NCBI GenBank assembly: GCA_947455645.1
Contig: CANGPA010000003.1
Location: 1-64,000, forward strand
DNA: 64,000 nucleotides
Direction: 5' to 3'
From: Hyphomicrobiales bacterium
Lineage (GTDB): Bacteria; Pseudomonadota; Alphaproteobacteria; Rhizobiales; Beijerinckiaceae
Position numbers and translations under genes: made by a program. Shown here in pieces: positions 31,257 to 41,491 of this stretch (the first letter of the stretch is position 1; the number at the start of each line of letters is the position of its first letter). The notes under the pieces were generated by a model. That model saw only the letters and a program-made list of their open reading frames with translations. It searched no databases and was not told the origin of the DNA.

Positions 31257-33992
31257 TCAAGCGGCTTCGCGGATGCCAAACAATTCCAACAAACTTCGTC
31301 GAATGGATGCTTGCCGTCCCGCGTGCCCCACTTTTCCACCGGTCAAATCCGTGACGTAGAACACGTCCACCGCCTTCTCGCCAAAGGTTGCGATATGCGC
31401 GGACGCAATGTTGATGTTGAGTTTGCCAAGGGCGGTCGTGAGCTCATAGAGCAGACCCGTCCGGTCCAAGCCCGAAATTTCAATAACGGTGAAACGATTT
31501 GAAATAGCATTGTCGATCACGACTTCGGGAACAACAGAAAATGTTTTTGCATTGGACGACCGCTGAGGCGCGCGTGCCGCCACCGCCTCGGCAATTTTGA
31601 TTTCACCCTTCAAGGCGCGCTCAATGCCCTGCGCCACTCGTGCGGCCCGCCGTAATTCATCCTCATCCTCATCAAACGCCCGCGAGATAAAAATTGTGTC
31701 CAGCGCCATACCATCCGTTGTTGTAAAAATTTGCGCGTCAACGATATTGGCGCCAGCCGCCGCACAGGCGCCTGTAATAATTGCTAGAAGACGGGGATGA
31801 TCTGGCACAGAGATCGTCAATTCCGTTACGCCACGAAAGCGATCCGTTGCCACTTCGGTTGCCAAAGACCTCATATTGCGCTCGGCCGCGAATAAGAATT
31901 GAGCGTGTTTGACACGCCGTGCCAAATCAACCTTGAGCCAATAGGCCGGATAATGCCGATCGATATAGGATTCGAGCTCTGAGTCAGACCAATTCGGTAA
32001 AGCGCGACGCAGTTCATCTTGCGCCGCGCGCACCCGATGCTCGCGATTGATAACGGAATGGCCACCAGCCAAAATGATTTCTGTTTCCCAAAACAGAGTG
32101 CGCAGCAACTGGCCTTTCCATCCATTCCATACACCGGGGCCGACTGCGCGAATATCGCATACCGTTAACACAAGCAGCATACGCAACCGCTCAAGCGTTT
32201 GGACAATGGCTGAAAACGACTCAATGGTTGAGGGGTCAGAAAGATCACGGCTCTGCGCAATCGTTGACATATCAAGATGATGTTCGATCAACCATGCGAC
32301 GGCTTCGGTTTCCGCCTCATTCAAGCCAAGACGCGGACATACTTTGCGCGCGACTTTTGCACCCGCGATTGAATGATCTTCCGGGCGGCCCTTGGCGACG
32401 TCGTGCAGAAAAAGCGCAACATAAAGAATCCGGCGATTGCGAATCATCGGCAGGACTTCATGCGCAACAGGGAGTTCTGCCGAAAGCCGACCTGCCTCAA
32501 TTTCAGCCAAAGCACCAATTGAGCGCAGAAGATGTTCGTCTACCGTATAGTGATGATACATGTTGAACTGCATCATCGCGACGACGCGTCCAAATTCGGG
32601 AATGAATTTACCCAAGACGCCGGCTTCATTCATGCGGCGCAGGGTGATTTCCGGTGTCTCTCTTGATGTTAGAATTTCAAGAAAGAGCCGATTGGCTTCT
32701 GGAGAGTTACGGAGTTTTGTATCAATCAACCGAAGCGATTGCGTCATCACGCGTGTCGCGTGTGGATGAATTGCGCGATTAAGTTTATCAGCAAAGTAAA
32801 AAATGCGGATCAAATTCACGGGGTCGTTTTGGAACACAAGATCATCGACGACCGTCAGTCGTTCATTTTCGATCACAAAATCTTTTGTGTCTTTGATTGC
32901 CTTATTCGTCCGCTTCAGCCGCCCGACAAAACGGTTCATGCCGGTTACGGGTTTTGCATGTCTTGCTTCGAGAGCCGCGCAGACAATGGCCGTTAAATCG
33001 CCGACATCCTTTGCGATCAAGAAATAACGCTTCATAAAACGTTCAACAGATGAAAGTCCGCCATGGGTATTATAGCCCAGACGCTCTGCTATCGTTCGCT
33101 GTTGATCAAAAGAAAGACGTTCTTCCGCACGATTGGATACGAAATGCAAATGACACCGAACGCGCCATAAAAACTCTTCACACCGTAGAAAAAGTTGTAA
33201 TTCATTGCGATCAAACAGGCCTACATCAACAAGCTCTTTGATATCGCTTACACGATAGACATATTTCGCAATCCAATAGAGTGTATTGAGATCACGCAAT
33301 CCGCCTTTACCATCTTTAACATTAGGCTCGACGAGATAACGGGAAGACCCTGCGCGCGAAACACGTGTCTCGCGCTCCGCAAGTTTAGCGGCAACAAACT
33401 CTGCCGCTGTACCGGTTACGACTTCACGATTATATCGCGCTTGGAATTGATCGAATAGGGTTTTGTCTCCCGCTATAGGCCGCGCTTCCAGCAAAGCGGT
33501 GCGGATCGTCATATCCGCTTTGCCTTCTCGGATGCATTCGTCAACAGTGCGAACCGAGTGGCCAACTTTGAGTTTCAAATCCCACAGAGCATAAAGAATG
33601 GTTTCAACCACACTCTCAGACCAAGGCGTCGCTTTGTAGGGAAGCAAGAACAAAAGATCGATGTCGGATCCGGGGGCCAAAGTGCCACGCCCATAACCGC
33701 CGACCGCCGCAATCGAAATTTTTTCACCCGTTGACGGATTGGCGATTGGATAGAGGATATTGGTCGCGACGTCATGAAGGCCGGACACAATCGAGTCCAT
33801 AACGTCTGACAAGAAATGGACGCAGGCAAACCCGTCCTTACTCATCAGAAGAATATGTTCCGCCTCGAGTCTTGCCGCCTGATATGTTTCTCTCAAAACG
33901 GCAACGACCGCCTGACGGCGGGCTGCCATATCATTCGCGCTGGATGCCGCTTTACGCAAGGCATTAAGCGGAAATTGATAATCCGTCTTCAT
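31257..33992 (-). CDS. glnD: Bifunctional PII uridylyltransferase/uridylyl-removing enzyme
   Basis: Nitrogen sensor that uridylylates PII proteins when glutamine is low and removes UMP when it is high. The 911-residue protein has an N-terminal nucleotidyltransferase domain (GGYGRGTLAPGSDIDLLFLLPY), a GlnE-type linker, an HD phosphohydrolase domain (ALFLHDVAKGRPEDHS), and two C-terminal ACT domains, the last near EISGLDRTGLLYELT. Order and length are typical. It starts 5 bases after gshB. Confidence 0.97.
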   Translation of the reverse strand: MKTDYQFPLNALRKAASSANDMAARRQAVVAVLRETYQAARLEAEHILLMSKDGFACVHFLSDVMDSIVSGLHDVATNILYPIANPSTGEKISIAAVGGYGRGTLAPGSDIDLLFLLPYKATPWSESVVETILYALWDLKLKVGHSVRTVDECIREGKADMTIRTALLEARPIAGDKTLFDQFQARYNREVVTGTAAEFVAAKLAERETRVSRAGSSRYLVEPNVKDGKGGLRDLNTLYWIAKYVYRVSDIKELVDVGLFDRNELQLFLRCEEFLWRVRCHLHFVSNRAEERLSFDQQRTIAERLGYNTHGGLSSVERFMKRYFLIAKDVGDLTAIVCAALEARHAKPVTGMNRFVGRLKRTNKAIKDTKDFVIENERLTVVDDLVFQNDPVNLIRIFYFADKLNRAIHPHATRVMTQSLRLIDTKLRNSPEANRLFLEILTSRETPEITLRRMNEAGVLGKFIPEFGRVVAMMQFNMYHHYTVDEHLLRSIGALAEIEAGRLSAELPVAHEVLPMIRNRRILYVALFLHDVAKGRPEDHSIAGAKVARKVCPRLGLNEAETEAVAWLIEHHLDMSTIAQSRDLSDPSTIESFSAIVQTLERLRMLLVLTVCDIRAVGPGVWNGWKGQLLRTLFWETEIILAGGHSVINREHRVRAAQDELRRALPNWSDSELESYIDRHYPAYWLKVDLARRVKHAQFLFAAERNMRSLATEVATDRFRGVTELTISVPDHPRLLAIITGACAAAGANIVDAQIFTTTDGMALDTIFISRAFDEDEDELRRAARVAQGIERALKGEIKIAEAVAARAPQRSSNAKTFSVVPEVVIDNAISNRFTVIEISGLDRTGLLYELTTALGKLNINIASAHIATFGEKAVDVFYVTDLTGGKVGHAGRQASIRRSLLELFGIREAA

Positions 33993-33997
33993 TGTCT

Positions 33998-34939
33998 TTA
34001 GAACCGCGACTCAATAGCACCCCAAATTTCAGAAGCGAGGTCGGGGCCGCCCAATCGCTTTATCGCCCGCAGACCCGTTGGCGATGTGACATTGATCTCC
34101 GTTAGGTGGCCGTCAATCACATCAATACCAACAAAAAGCAGTCCGGAATTTTTTAGAGTGGGGCCGATCCGTTCGCATATCTCGCGTTCGCGCGGTGTCA
34201 ATTCGGTGGTTTGAGCCGCACCACCGCGCACCATATTTGACCGGATATCGTCCCCACTCGGGACGCGATTAACCGCGCCGCGCGCGACACCATCAATCAA
34301 GATGATCCGTTTATCGCCCTCAACCACTTTAGGTAAAAATTTCTGAACGACCCATGGCTCACGAAACGTGACCGAAAAAAGATCATAGAGCGATCCGAAA
34401 TTAGGGTCCCGCGCCGATAGTTTAAATACAGCGGCACCGCCATTTCCATAAAGCGGCTTCATTACAACATCGCCGTACTCATGCCGAAAGGCTTCAATTT
34501 CAGCCTTATCGCGTGTGATCAATGTGGCCGGCATCAATTCAGGAAATTGTGTGACAAGAATTTTTTCTGGTGCATTCCGAACAGAGGCTGGATCATTCAC
34601 AACCAAAGTCTTGGGATGGATACGCTCGAGCAGATGAGTGGTGGTAATATAGGCCATATCAAAAGGCGGGTCTTGCCGCAGCAAGATCACATTCATCGAT
34701 GACAGATCGAGACGCTCTGCGGGGGCAAGCGTCACATGATCGCCCTTGATGTCGCGCACCTCAGCCGCATGTACAAGCGCGCTTACAATTCCGTCGCGCA
34801 TCGCCAATGTATCGGGCGTATAGTAAAATAGAGCATGACCGCGCGCCTGTGCTTCAAGCATCAGCGCAAAAGTTGAGTCGCCCGTGATGTTGATTTTTTC
34901 AATCGGGTCCATTTGGACCGCGACACTCAGCTTTGCCAC
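33998..34939 (-). CDS. gshB: Glutathione synthetase
   Basis: ATP-dependent ligation of glycine to gamma-glutamylcysteine. The 313-residue ATP-grasp protein has [17 protein letters not shown], the [14 protein letters not shown] loop and the Mg-binding [12 protein letters not shown]-type end (here [13 protein letters not shown]). It lies between yraN and glnD in the same direction. Confidence 0.97.
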   Translation of the reverse strand: MAKLSVAVQMDPIEKINITGDSTFALMLEAQARGHALFYYTPDTLAMRDGIVSALVHAAEVRDIKGDHVTLAPAERLDLSSMNVILLRQDPPFDMAYITTTHLLERIHPKTLVVNDPASVRNAPEKILVTQFPELMPATLITRDKAEIEAFRHEYGDVVMKPLYGNGGAAVFKLSARDPNFGSLYDLFSVTFREPWVVQKFLPKVVEGDKRIILIDGVARGAVNRVPSGDDIRSNMVRGGAAQTTELTPREREICERIGPTLKNSGLLFVGIDVIDGHLTEINVTSPTGLRAIKRLGGPDLASEIWGAIESRF

Positions 34940-34969
34940 CAGTATCTCCTTTAAAGATTTCTTTCTTCT

Positions 34970-35347
34970 TTAAGCGAAAGAGAGGTCGAATGCATCTTCG
35001 ATATGGCGTGGCCAACGCCAGGGTGAAATGATGATCGCGTCACCCCGCAGAACATGGTGTGATGCCCAGGAATTTCGACCGACCCATTCATCGATCGCAA
35101 AAGAGAGTTTTCTCTGCTTGTCGGGGTCAATCGCTTCGATTCCGGTGGCAAAATCCCGCCGCGCTTTGACCTCGACAAAGGCGACGACAGAGCCACGAAG
35201 CGCAACAAGATCGATTTCACCACTGCGCGCCAAAAAGCGCCGCGCGAGAATGCGGTAGCCTTTCAGGATAAGATAGAGGGCGGCGACCCATTCCGCGCTA
35301 TGGCCCAACCGATAGGCGGCCCGTCGCCGCTCTGACATTCGTGTCAC
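34970..35347 (-). CDS. yraN: UPF0102 family protein YraN
   Basis: Small predicted endonuclease-fold protein of 125 residues with AEWVAALYLILKGYRILARRF, the GEIDLVALRG strand and FVEVKARRD, which together form the family's nuclease-like active-site pattern (E-x-D-x-V ... E-V-K). Biochemical role not established. It begins with GTG overlapping the rsmI stop (GTGA). Confidence 0.92.
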   Translation of the reverse strand: MTRMSERRRAAYRLGHSAEWVAALYLILKGYRILARRFLARSGEIDLVALRGSVVAFVEVKARRDFATGIEAIDPDKQRKLSFAIDEWVGRNSWASHHVLRGDAIIISPWRWPRHIEDAFDLSFA

Positions 35348-36255
35348 GGCTCATCCCCGCGTGCGAGTGCTACGGCACGCGCATAGACCTGACGGCGGGG
35401 CAGGCCCGTATCCTCCGCAACAATGGCCGCGGCATCCTTGATCGACAAGCGAGCGAGTTGAACGCGCAACCGGTCATCGAGATCGGTTTCGCCGATTATA
35501 CTATGCGCCTCTTCCGTCGGAGGGCCGATCAAAACTACGATTTCGCCCTTGGGCGTTGGCGCTGCGGCATAGTCGGCCGCCAAAACGGTCAAGGGACCGC
35601 GCCGGACGGTTTCAAAGAGTTTGGTGAGTTCGCGCGCAACCGCGGCGGGCCGATCGCCAAACAAAGACGCGGCATCCGCAAGCATATCGGATAGGCGGCG
35701 CGGCGACTCAAAAAAGACCAAAGTCGCCGGAATTGACCCAAGAAGTGCCAGCCTTTCGCGCCTTGCCGTCGCTTTTGGCGGCAAAAAACCCTCGAAAAAG
35801 AAGCGATCGGTTGGCAACCCGGCGGCAACCAAAGCGGCAAGAACGGCCGAGGGGCCGGGAATAGGAACGACCGAAAAGCCTTCTGCCACGGCCGACTCGA
35901 CCAGTTTGAAGCCCGGATCTGACACCAAAGGCGTACCCGCATCGGAAATCAAAGCGAGCGCCTGACCGGCCCTTAGCCGCTCCATGATCTTGGGCCGCAT
36001 CTCGGCGGCATTGTGCTCGTGATAGGCTTGAAGCGGCGTGCTGATGCCATAATGCGCCAGTAAATGCCGCGATACGCGCGTGTCTTCGGCCAGCACCAGA
36101 TCAGCCGCAGCCAAGGTGGAAAGGGCGCGGAAGCTGATGTCTTTCAGATTTCCGATGGGCGTCGCAACCACATGCAACCCCGGTGCGAGGGGTTCGGCCT
36201 CGGCTTTTAGGCCAAAAGCCGTATAAGAAGAGGGGTTTTGCTCACGAGATGCCAC
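35344..36255 (-). CDS. rsmI: 16S rRNA (cytidine1402-2'-O)-methyltransferase
   Basis: SAM-dependent methylation of the ribosomal decoding centre. The 303-residue tetrapyrrole-methylase-fold protein shows LHVVATPIGNLKDISFRAL, LAEDTRVSRHLL, ALISDAGTPLVSDPG and PGPSAVLAALVAAGLP, all diagnostic. Start codon is GTG (36255) with AAGG 7 bases upstream. First gene of the rsmI-yraN-gshB-glnD-grpE run; divergent from the lipoprotein gene, as is usual in Hyphomicrobiales. Confidence 0.97.
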   Translation of the reverse strand: MASREQNPSSYTAFGLKAEAEPLAPGLHVVATPIGNLKDISFRALSTLAAADLVLAEDTRVSRHLLAHYGISTPLQAYHEHNAAEMRPKIMERLRAGQALALISDAGTPLVSDPGFKLVESAVAEGFSVVPIPGPSAVLAALVAAGLPTDRFFFEGFLPPKATARRERLALLGSIPATLVFFESPRRLSDMLADAASLFGDRPAAVARELTKLFETVRRGPLTVLAADYAAAPTPKGEIVVLIGPPTEEAHSIIGETDLDDRLRVQLARLSIKDAAAIVAEDTGLPRRQVYARAVALARGDEP

Positions 36256-36378
36256 GGAAAAACCTTTTTATCGGACCACCCGATGGTTGAGCCCTCGCGT
36301 TCGAATCGCATGGGACAAGGGGCAGATGCAACCGGCTTCGCATTGCGGCGCTGCAAGTCCTCTCGATATGATGGGGTT

Positions 36379-37719
36379 ATGATTTTGGATCGGGAGACCA
36401 GCGTGACATCGGCACAAGACCACTCCAACCCTACACGGGCGCCCCGCTTCGACGGTCAGCGGTTTCTTCTCATTGCCGGTTTGAGCCTTTGTCTCGGTGT
36501 TGCCCTTTCCGGTTGTGTGGCATCGAGCCGGCTGGGCGGTGGCTTGATTTCCCCCGCGCCGGAGGCTGCGCCCTCCACCGCTCAAAATGATGCGGAGGCG
36601 GAACCGCCGGTCGCATCCGGACCCATTGCGGGAACCGACCTGCCCCCGCCCGGAGAAGCCGCACCGGCAGTGGCTGCACCGGCTGCGCCGCCCCCGCAAT
36701 CCGGCACGCCAAAAATCGTATTGCTTTTGCCGCTCTCCGCCTCTGGCGCAACCGGAGCGGCCGCACAGGCGCTCAAAAACGCCGCCGATCTGGCAATGGC
36801 CGATCTCTCCAGTCCCAGCATTGAGCTTGTGGTCAAGGATGAGCGCGGCACGCCGGATGGTGCGCGCGAAGCGGCCAAGCAAGCCCTTGCCGAAGGGGCA
36901 AGTGTGATTATCGGGCCGTTGCTCGCATCCTCTGTTCAAGCAACAGCCTCGGTGATGCGTCCCGCGTCACGTCCGGTGATTGCATTTTCGACAGACATTG
37001 GTGTGGCCGGGCGGGGCGTTTATCTGTTGAGTTTCCTGCCGCAATCGGATGTTGATCGCATCTTAAGTTATGCCGCCGCGAAGGGTAAGAAATCGATTGC
37101 GGCGCTTATTCCGGACACCGCTTATGGCAACGCCGTCAATGCAACCTTGCAAAGCAGCGCGGCACGCAACGGCCTCACCCTCAAAACCATTGAACGCTAT
37201 ACACCGGGAGCGATGGATGCCGCCGCCCTTCGCGTCGGCGCGCTGAAAGATCAAATCGATGCGTTGTTCATCGCGGAGAATGGCGATGGAGCTGCGGCGG
37301 CGGCGAAGGCGCTGACCTCTGCCGGTATCGACACCAAGAAAATTCAACTGCTCGGCACAAGCGCTTGGGATGATCCCCGCGTGTTTACGACATCCGTTTT
37401 TGCAAACGGATGGTTTGCGCAACCTGATAAAGCAGGCTTTGATCGCTTTGCTGAAAAATATCGCACGGCCTATGGAACCGAACCGGTGCGCATCGCCACC
37501 TTGGCCTATGATGCGGTGTTCCTTGCAAATGCGCTCAAAAAGAACCGCGGTGATCAGGCTTATGATGCCGCTTCGCTCACTGCGCCGGAAGGGGCGGTTG
37601 GCATTGATGGTCTGTTTCGCTTGCGCAGCGACGGCACCAATGAACGCGGCCTCGTTGTGATGCAAGTGACAAAGGGTGGCGCCAGCAAAATCGATGCTGC
37701 ACCTGCATCATTTCCTTAA
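36379..37719 (+). CDS. LpoA-like lipoprotein / penicillin-binding protein activator
   Basis: Secreted lipoprotein of about 446 residues: N-terminal hydrophobic segment with lipobox LSGC (Cys near residue 40), a Pro/Ala-rich linker, then a type-I periplasmic-binding fold (IVLLLPLSASGATGAAAQAL, SVIIGPLLASSV, FIAENGDGAAAAAKAL). This architecture is that of LpoA-type activators and leucine-binding-like proteins that sit next to rsmI/yraN. The open frame begins at 36238, but that part lies opposite rsmI; the ATG at 36379 gives a normal signal peptide. Confidence 0.85.
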   Translation: MILDRETSVTSAQDHSNPTRAPRFDGQRFLLIAGLSLCLGVALSGCVASSRLGGGLISPAPEAAPSTAQNDAEAEPPVASGPIAGTDLPPPGEAAPAVAAPAAPPPQSGTPKIVLLLPLSASGATGAAAQALKNAADLAMADLSSPSIELVVKDERGTPDGAREAAKQALAEGASVIIGPLLASSVQATASVMRPASRPVIAFSTDIGVAGRGVYLLSFLPQSDVDRILSYAAAKGKKSIAALIPDTAYGNAVNATLQSSAARNGLTLKTIERYTPGAMDAAALRVGALKDQIDALFIAENGDGAAAAAKALTSAGIDTKKIQLLGTSAWDDPRVFTTSVFANGWFAQPDKAGFDRFAEKYRTAYGTEPVRIATLAYDAVFLANALKKNRGDQAYDAASLTAPEGAVGIDGLFRLRSDGTNERGLVVMQVTKGGASKIDAAPASFP

Positions 37720-37727
37720 GCGCTATC

Positions 37728-38891
37728 TTAAAACGATAAGGCTCTTACGATTGCATTGAGAACCGGCTTTCCCGACGCTGTCACGCGTATCCTGCGATTG
37801 GAAATGACCTCAATCAAGCGCTCCTCAATCAGATGATCGAGCGTTTCCCGGTTGATCGCGCGTCCGGCTAAATGTTCGGCGCGTTCAAGATCAAGACCTT
37901 CAACAAGACGAAGTCCCATGAGCAGGGATTCATTGGCGGCATCGAGCGGTAAGAGGCGCTCATCCTCGATTGCGCCATGGCCAAAGGATTCAACTTGTGC
38001 GAGCCATGCTTCCGGACTCTTTTCATTGGCGATGGCGTGACGCGCATCTTCGGCACCGAGCCGCGCATGCGCGCCCGGCCCCACGCCGACATATTCGCCA
38101 TAGCGCCAATATAAAAGATTATGCCGACATTCAGCGCCAGGCCGCGCATGATTGGAAATTTCATAAGCGGGGAGCCCAAGCGCCGCGCAGGTTTCTTGCG
38201 TCTGATCAAACAGAGCACGCTGATGATCATCATCCATCGGCGTGAGTTTGCCGGCGGCAACAAGGCGCTCAAACATCGTGCCGGGCTCAATGGTTAATTG
38301 ATACAAAGATAAATGTTCTGCAGCGAGTGAGACCGCTTCGCGCAATTCTTGCGCCCATGCCGCGGGCGTCTGACCCGGCCGCGCATAAATCAGATCAAAG
38401 GAATAACGCTCGAAAACCGCTGCTGCAATCTTAACCGCCGCACGCGCTTCATCCGCGGAATGAAGACGGCCAAGCATTCGTAAATCCGCATCATTCATGG
38501 CTTGAAACCCAAGCGAGACGCGATTGACGCCTGCATCACGATAGGCGCGCAACCGTGTCGCCTCAACGCTTGTGGGATTGGCTTCCATCGTGATCTCAAC
38601 ATCACGCGACAAAGACCAATGCCGCGCAATCTCATTTAAAATCGCAGCAATGGTCTTGGCTTGCATCAAAGAGGGCGTGCCGCCCCCGAAAAAAATACTG
38701 CCTACTGTTTTACCCTGCGCGCGCTGCGCCTGGTGCGCGAGTTCGCGCGCGAAGGCTTTGACATAACGCTCTTCATCAACGGGGCTGGTGCGTACGTGAC
38801 TGTTAAAATCACAATAGGGACATTTGGCCGCGCAAAAGGGCCAATGAACATAAACACCGAATCCCGGATCACTTGTGGAATAAGTGTCCAT
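37728..38891 (-). CDS. hemW: Radical SAM heme chaperone HemW
   Basis: Radical SAM protein of 387 residues long mistaken for an oxygen-independent coproporphyrinogen oxidase; family members bind heme and deliver it. It has the CxxxCxxC motif in FCAAKCPYCDFNSH (lacking the extra Cys of HemN), GGGTPSLM, and the C-terminal HemN domain. The ATG at 38891 overlaps the rdgB stop (TAATG) and so is preferred over the upstream 38906. Confidence 0.94.
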   Translation of the reverse strand: MDTYSTSDPGFGVYVHWPFCAAKCPYCDFNSHVRTSPVDEERYVKAFARELAHQAQRAQGKTVGSIFFGGGTPSLMQAKTIAAILNEIARHWSLSRDVEITMEANPTSVEATRLRAYRDAGVNRVSLGFQAMNDADLRMLGRLHSADEARAAVKIAAAVFERYSFDLIYARPGQTPAAWAQELREAVSLAAEHLSLYQLTIEPGTMFERLVAAGKLTPMDDDHQRALFDQTQETCAALGLPAYEISNHARPGAECRHNLLYWRYGEYVGVGPGAHARLGAEDARHAIANEKSPEAWLAQVESFGHGAIEDERLLPLDAANESLLMGLRLVEGLDLERAEHLAGRAINRETLDHLIEERLIEVISNRRIRVTASGKPVLNAIVRALSF

Positions 38892-39526
38892 TACACAGCG
38901 AGGCAAAGATCAACGAGCGCAAGGAATGCCCGCGCGCGATGCGAGAGGCCAAGACCGCGAGGCGGCAAGCCATGCTTTTCTTCTGGCGTCATTTCTCCGA
39001 AGGTGCGTGAATGACCTTCGGGTAGAAACATCGGATCATAGCCAAAACCAGCAGGACCGCGTGGCGGCCACACAAGTGTACCATCAACGCGCCCCTCAAC
39101 CTCAAGACGATGACCATCCGGCCACACTACAGAAAGTGCGGACACAAACCATGCCCGCCGTTGCTCTGGTGTGACGGCACCCTTCTCCTGAAGATTGGAT
39201 TCAATCTTGCTCATTGCCGCGTAAAAATCTTTTGTGGGCCCTGCCCAACGCGCCGAATAAAGACCCGGATCACCGTTCAAAGCTTCAACACAGAGACCGG
39301 AATCATCGGCGAAGGCCGGCAGGCCCGACAGCGTTGCTGCTGAATGCGCTTTGATAAACGCGTTTTCAGCAAAAGTTATACCGGTTTCATCCGGCTCAGG
39401 CAGATCAAGCTCGCCTGCTGAAATCGCCTCGACACCGAAAGGCGCAAGCAATTCACGCATTTCTTTGAGCTTGCCCGCATTGTGCGTGGCAATCACCACG
39501 CGCCCTTCGAGCCGTCGGGACACCAT
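38891..39526 (-). CDS. rdgB: XTP/dITP pyrophosphatase
   Basis: House-cleaning nucleotidase that removes non-canonical purine triphosphates. The 211-residue protein has [38 protein letters not shown] and the C-terminal [10 protein letters not shown] motif (His/Arg). Its start overlaps the rph stop by one base (TGATG). Confidence 0.96.
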   Translation of the reverse strand: MVSRRLEGRVVIATHNAGKLKEMRELLAPFGVEAISAGELDLPEPDETGITFAENAFIKAHSAATLSGLPAFADDSGLCVEALNGDPGLYSARWAGPTKDFYAAMSKIESNLQEKGAVTPEQRRAWFVSALSVVWPDGHRLEVEGRVDGTLVWPPRGPAGFGYDPMFLPEGHSRTFGEMTPEEKHGLPPRGLGLSHRARAFLALVDLCLAV

Positions 39527-40254
39527 CAGCCGATCACCGATTTTTGCAACGAGACCAGCGAACCGATTCCCGTTTTGGCCAGACGCAACAATGACATCAA
39601 TTCGTCTTCGCTGAACGGTTTACCTTCAGCAGTGCCCTGAATTTCAACAAGACCACCCGACCCCGTCATGACAAAATTGGCATCTGTTTCAGCGGTTGAA
39701 TCTTCCGCATAATCAAGATCAATCACCGGCATGCCCTTAACGATACCACATGAGATTGCGGCCACGTGATCACGCAACGGATTGCCTGTAATGATGGAGC
39801 GCGATTTCATCCAAGCCACGCAATCGTGGAGCGCGATCCATGCGCCTGTGATCGCTGCTGTGCGCGTACCACCATCGGCCTGCAACACGTCGCAATCAAG
39901 GGTGATCTGACGTTCTGACAATTGCGTGAGATCGACCACCGAACGCAAGGAGCGTCCGATCAAGCGTTGAATTTCCTGCGTGCGACCCGATTGCTTTCCC
40001 GACGTGCTTTCCCGCCGCGTACGCTCCGCGGTTGCGCGCGGCAACATCGAATACTCCGCCGTTACCCAACCTTTACCGGAGCCGCGCAACCATGGCGGGG
40101 CTTTTTCCTCGAGAGAAGCGGTGCATAACACGTGTGTTTCGCCAAATTTGACGAGACATGATCCCTCCGCATAGCGGGCGACGTTACGTTCAAGAGAGAC
40201 CGCCCGAAGTTCGTCGGGGGCGCGTTTGGATGGGCGCATGGGATAAGGTTCCAA
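39526..40254 (-). CDS. rph: Ribonuclease PH
   Basis: Phosphorolytic 3' exoribonuclease for tRNA 3'-end processing. The 242-residue protein begins [20 protein letters not shown] (from the second Met), with [18 protein letters not shown] and [19 protein letters not shown]. First gene of the rph-rdgB-hemW operon, divergent from hrcA. Confidence 0.97.
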   Translation of the reverse strand: MEPYPMRPSKRAPDELRAVSLERNVARYAEGSCLVKFGETHVLCTASLEEKAPPWLRGSGKGWVTAEYSMLPRATAERTRRESTSGKQSGRTQEIQRLIGRSLRSVVDLTQLSERQITLDCDVLQADGGTRTAAITGAWIALHDCVAWMKSRSIITGNPLRDHVAAISCGIVKGMPVIDLDYAEDSTAETDANFVMTGSGGLVEIQGTAEGKPFSEDELMSLLRLAKTGIGSLVSLQKSVIG

Positions 40255-40372
40255 TAATGATCCTGCCTTCTAGGGCGGCACGCGCGACATCGCAAGACAA
40301 GACATGATGATGCCCCGATCTTGATCCCTACTCTTGATCCTAGACGCTCAAACCCACACATTAGACCTGAGA

Positions 40373-41491
40373 ATGACCCGTCCGATTCGAAATTGCTCCA
40401 AGGACATGATGAACGACGATCGCCACATACCCTCTTTTAGCCCCCTGATTGATCTCAACCAGCGTTCGCGTGATATTTTCCGACGCATTGTCGAATCTTA
40501 TCTGGAAACTGGCGAACCTGTTGGGTCTCGCAATCTATCACGATTGATCCCGATTGCGTTATCGCCCGCCTCGGTCCGCAATGTCATGGCTGATCTTGAA
40601 AGTGCCGGACTGATCTATGCACCCCATACAAGCGCGGGCCGTTTGCCGACAGAAAGCGGTTTGCGCTTTTTTGTCGACGCGCTGATGGAAGTGGGTGATT
40701 TATCATCGGAAGATCGTACACGCATTGAGGCACAAGTACGGGCATCCGGACAAGCTAAAACAACCGAAGCCCTTTTGACTGAGGCATCGAGTCTGCTTTC
40801 CGGATTAACGCGAGGCGCAGCGGTTGTATTAACGTCTAAAACAAGTTCTCCGCTCAAACATATCGAATTCGTGCGCATTGAAAAAAGTCGTGCGCTGGCG
40901 GTGCTTGTGTCCGAAGATGGGACGATTGAAAACCGGATTGTCGATTTGCCACCCGGCCTCCCCTCATCTGCGCTTGTCGAGGCGTCAAATTATCTTTCTG
41001 ATCGCATTCGAGGAAAGACGATTAGCGAGCTTCGAACCGAACTCGAACAAGCGCGTAGCGATGCTGAACGCGAACTTGATACACTCACTGCTGAATTGGT
41101 TTCAACAGGTCTTGCCAGTTGGGCGGGGCATTCCGAAGATCGGCAGTTGATTGTACGCGGACAGGCTAATCTGCTTGAGGATCTAAAGGCGATTGAAGAT
41201 CTTGAACGCGTGCGGTTGCTGTTTTCTGATCTTGAGACCAAGAAAGATGTGATTGACATTTTATCGCGTGCAGAAACGGGTGAAGGTGTTCGTATTTATA
41301 TTGGTTCTGAAAATAAATTATTTTCGCTTTCAGGCTCATCCATGATTGCGGCGCCGTTTCGCGACAACCAACAAAAAATTGTTGGTGTGCTGGGCATAAT
41401 TGGCCCAACGCGCTTAAATTACGCCAAAGTTGTACCGATGGTTGATTATACGGCGAAGGTCATTTCGAAATTGATTGAAAGTGGGCGTTAA
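40373..41491 (+). CDS. hrcA: Heat-inducible transcription repressor HrcA
   Basis: Repressor that binds CIRCE elements upstream of groESL-type operons. The winged-helix N-terminus ([27 protein letters not shown] and [31 protein letters not shown]) and the GAF-like C-terminal domain ([23 protein letters not shown]) are typical. The start is uncertain: ATG codons at 40373, 40406 and 40409 all lie before the conserved region. No CIRCE site is visible in this window, so its targets are elsewhere. Its stop codon abuts that of the convergent permease. Confidence 0.95.
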   Translation: MTRPIRNCSKDMMNDDRHIPSFSPLIDLNQRSRDIFRRIVESYLETGEPVGSRNLSRLIPIALSPASVRNVMADLESAGLIYAPHTSAGRLPTESGLRFFVDALMEVGDLSSEDRTRIEAQVRASGQAKTTEALLTEASSLLSGLTRGAAVVLTSKTSSPLKHIEFVRIEKSRALAVLVSEDGTIENRIVDLPPGLPSSALVEASNYLSDRIRGKTISELRTELEQARSDAERELDTLTAELVSTGLASWAGHSEDRQLIVRGQANLLEDLKAIEDLERVRLLFSDLETKKDVIDILSRAETGEGVRIYIGSENKLFSLSGSSMIAAPFRDNQQKIVGVLGIIGPTRLNYAKVVPMVDYTAKVISKLIESGR

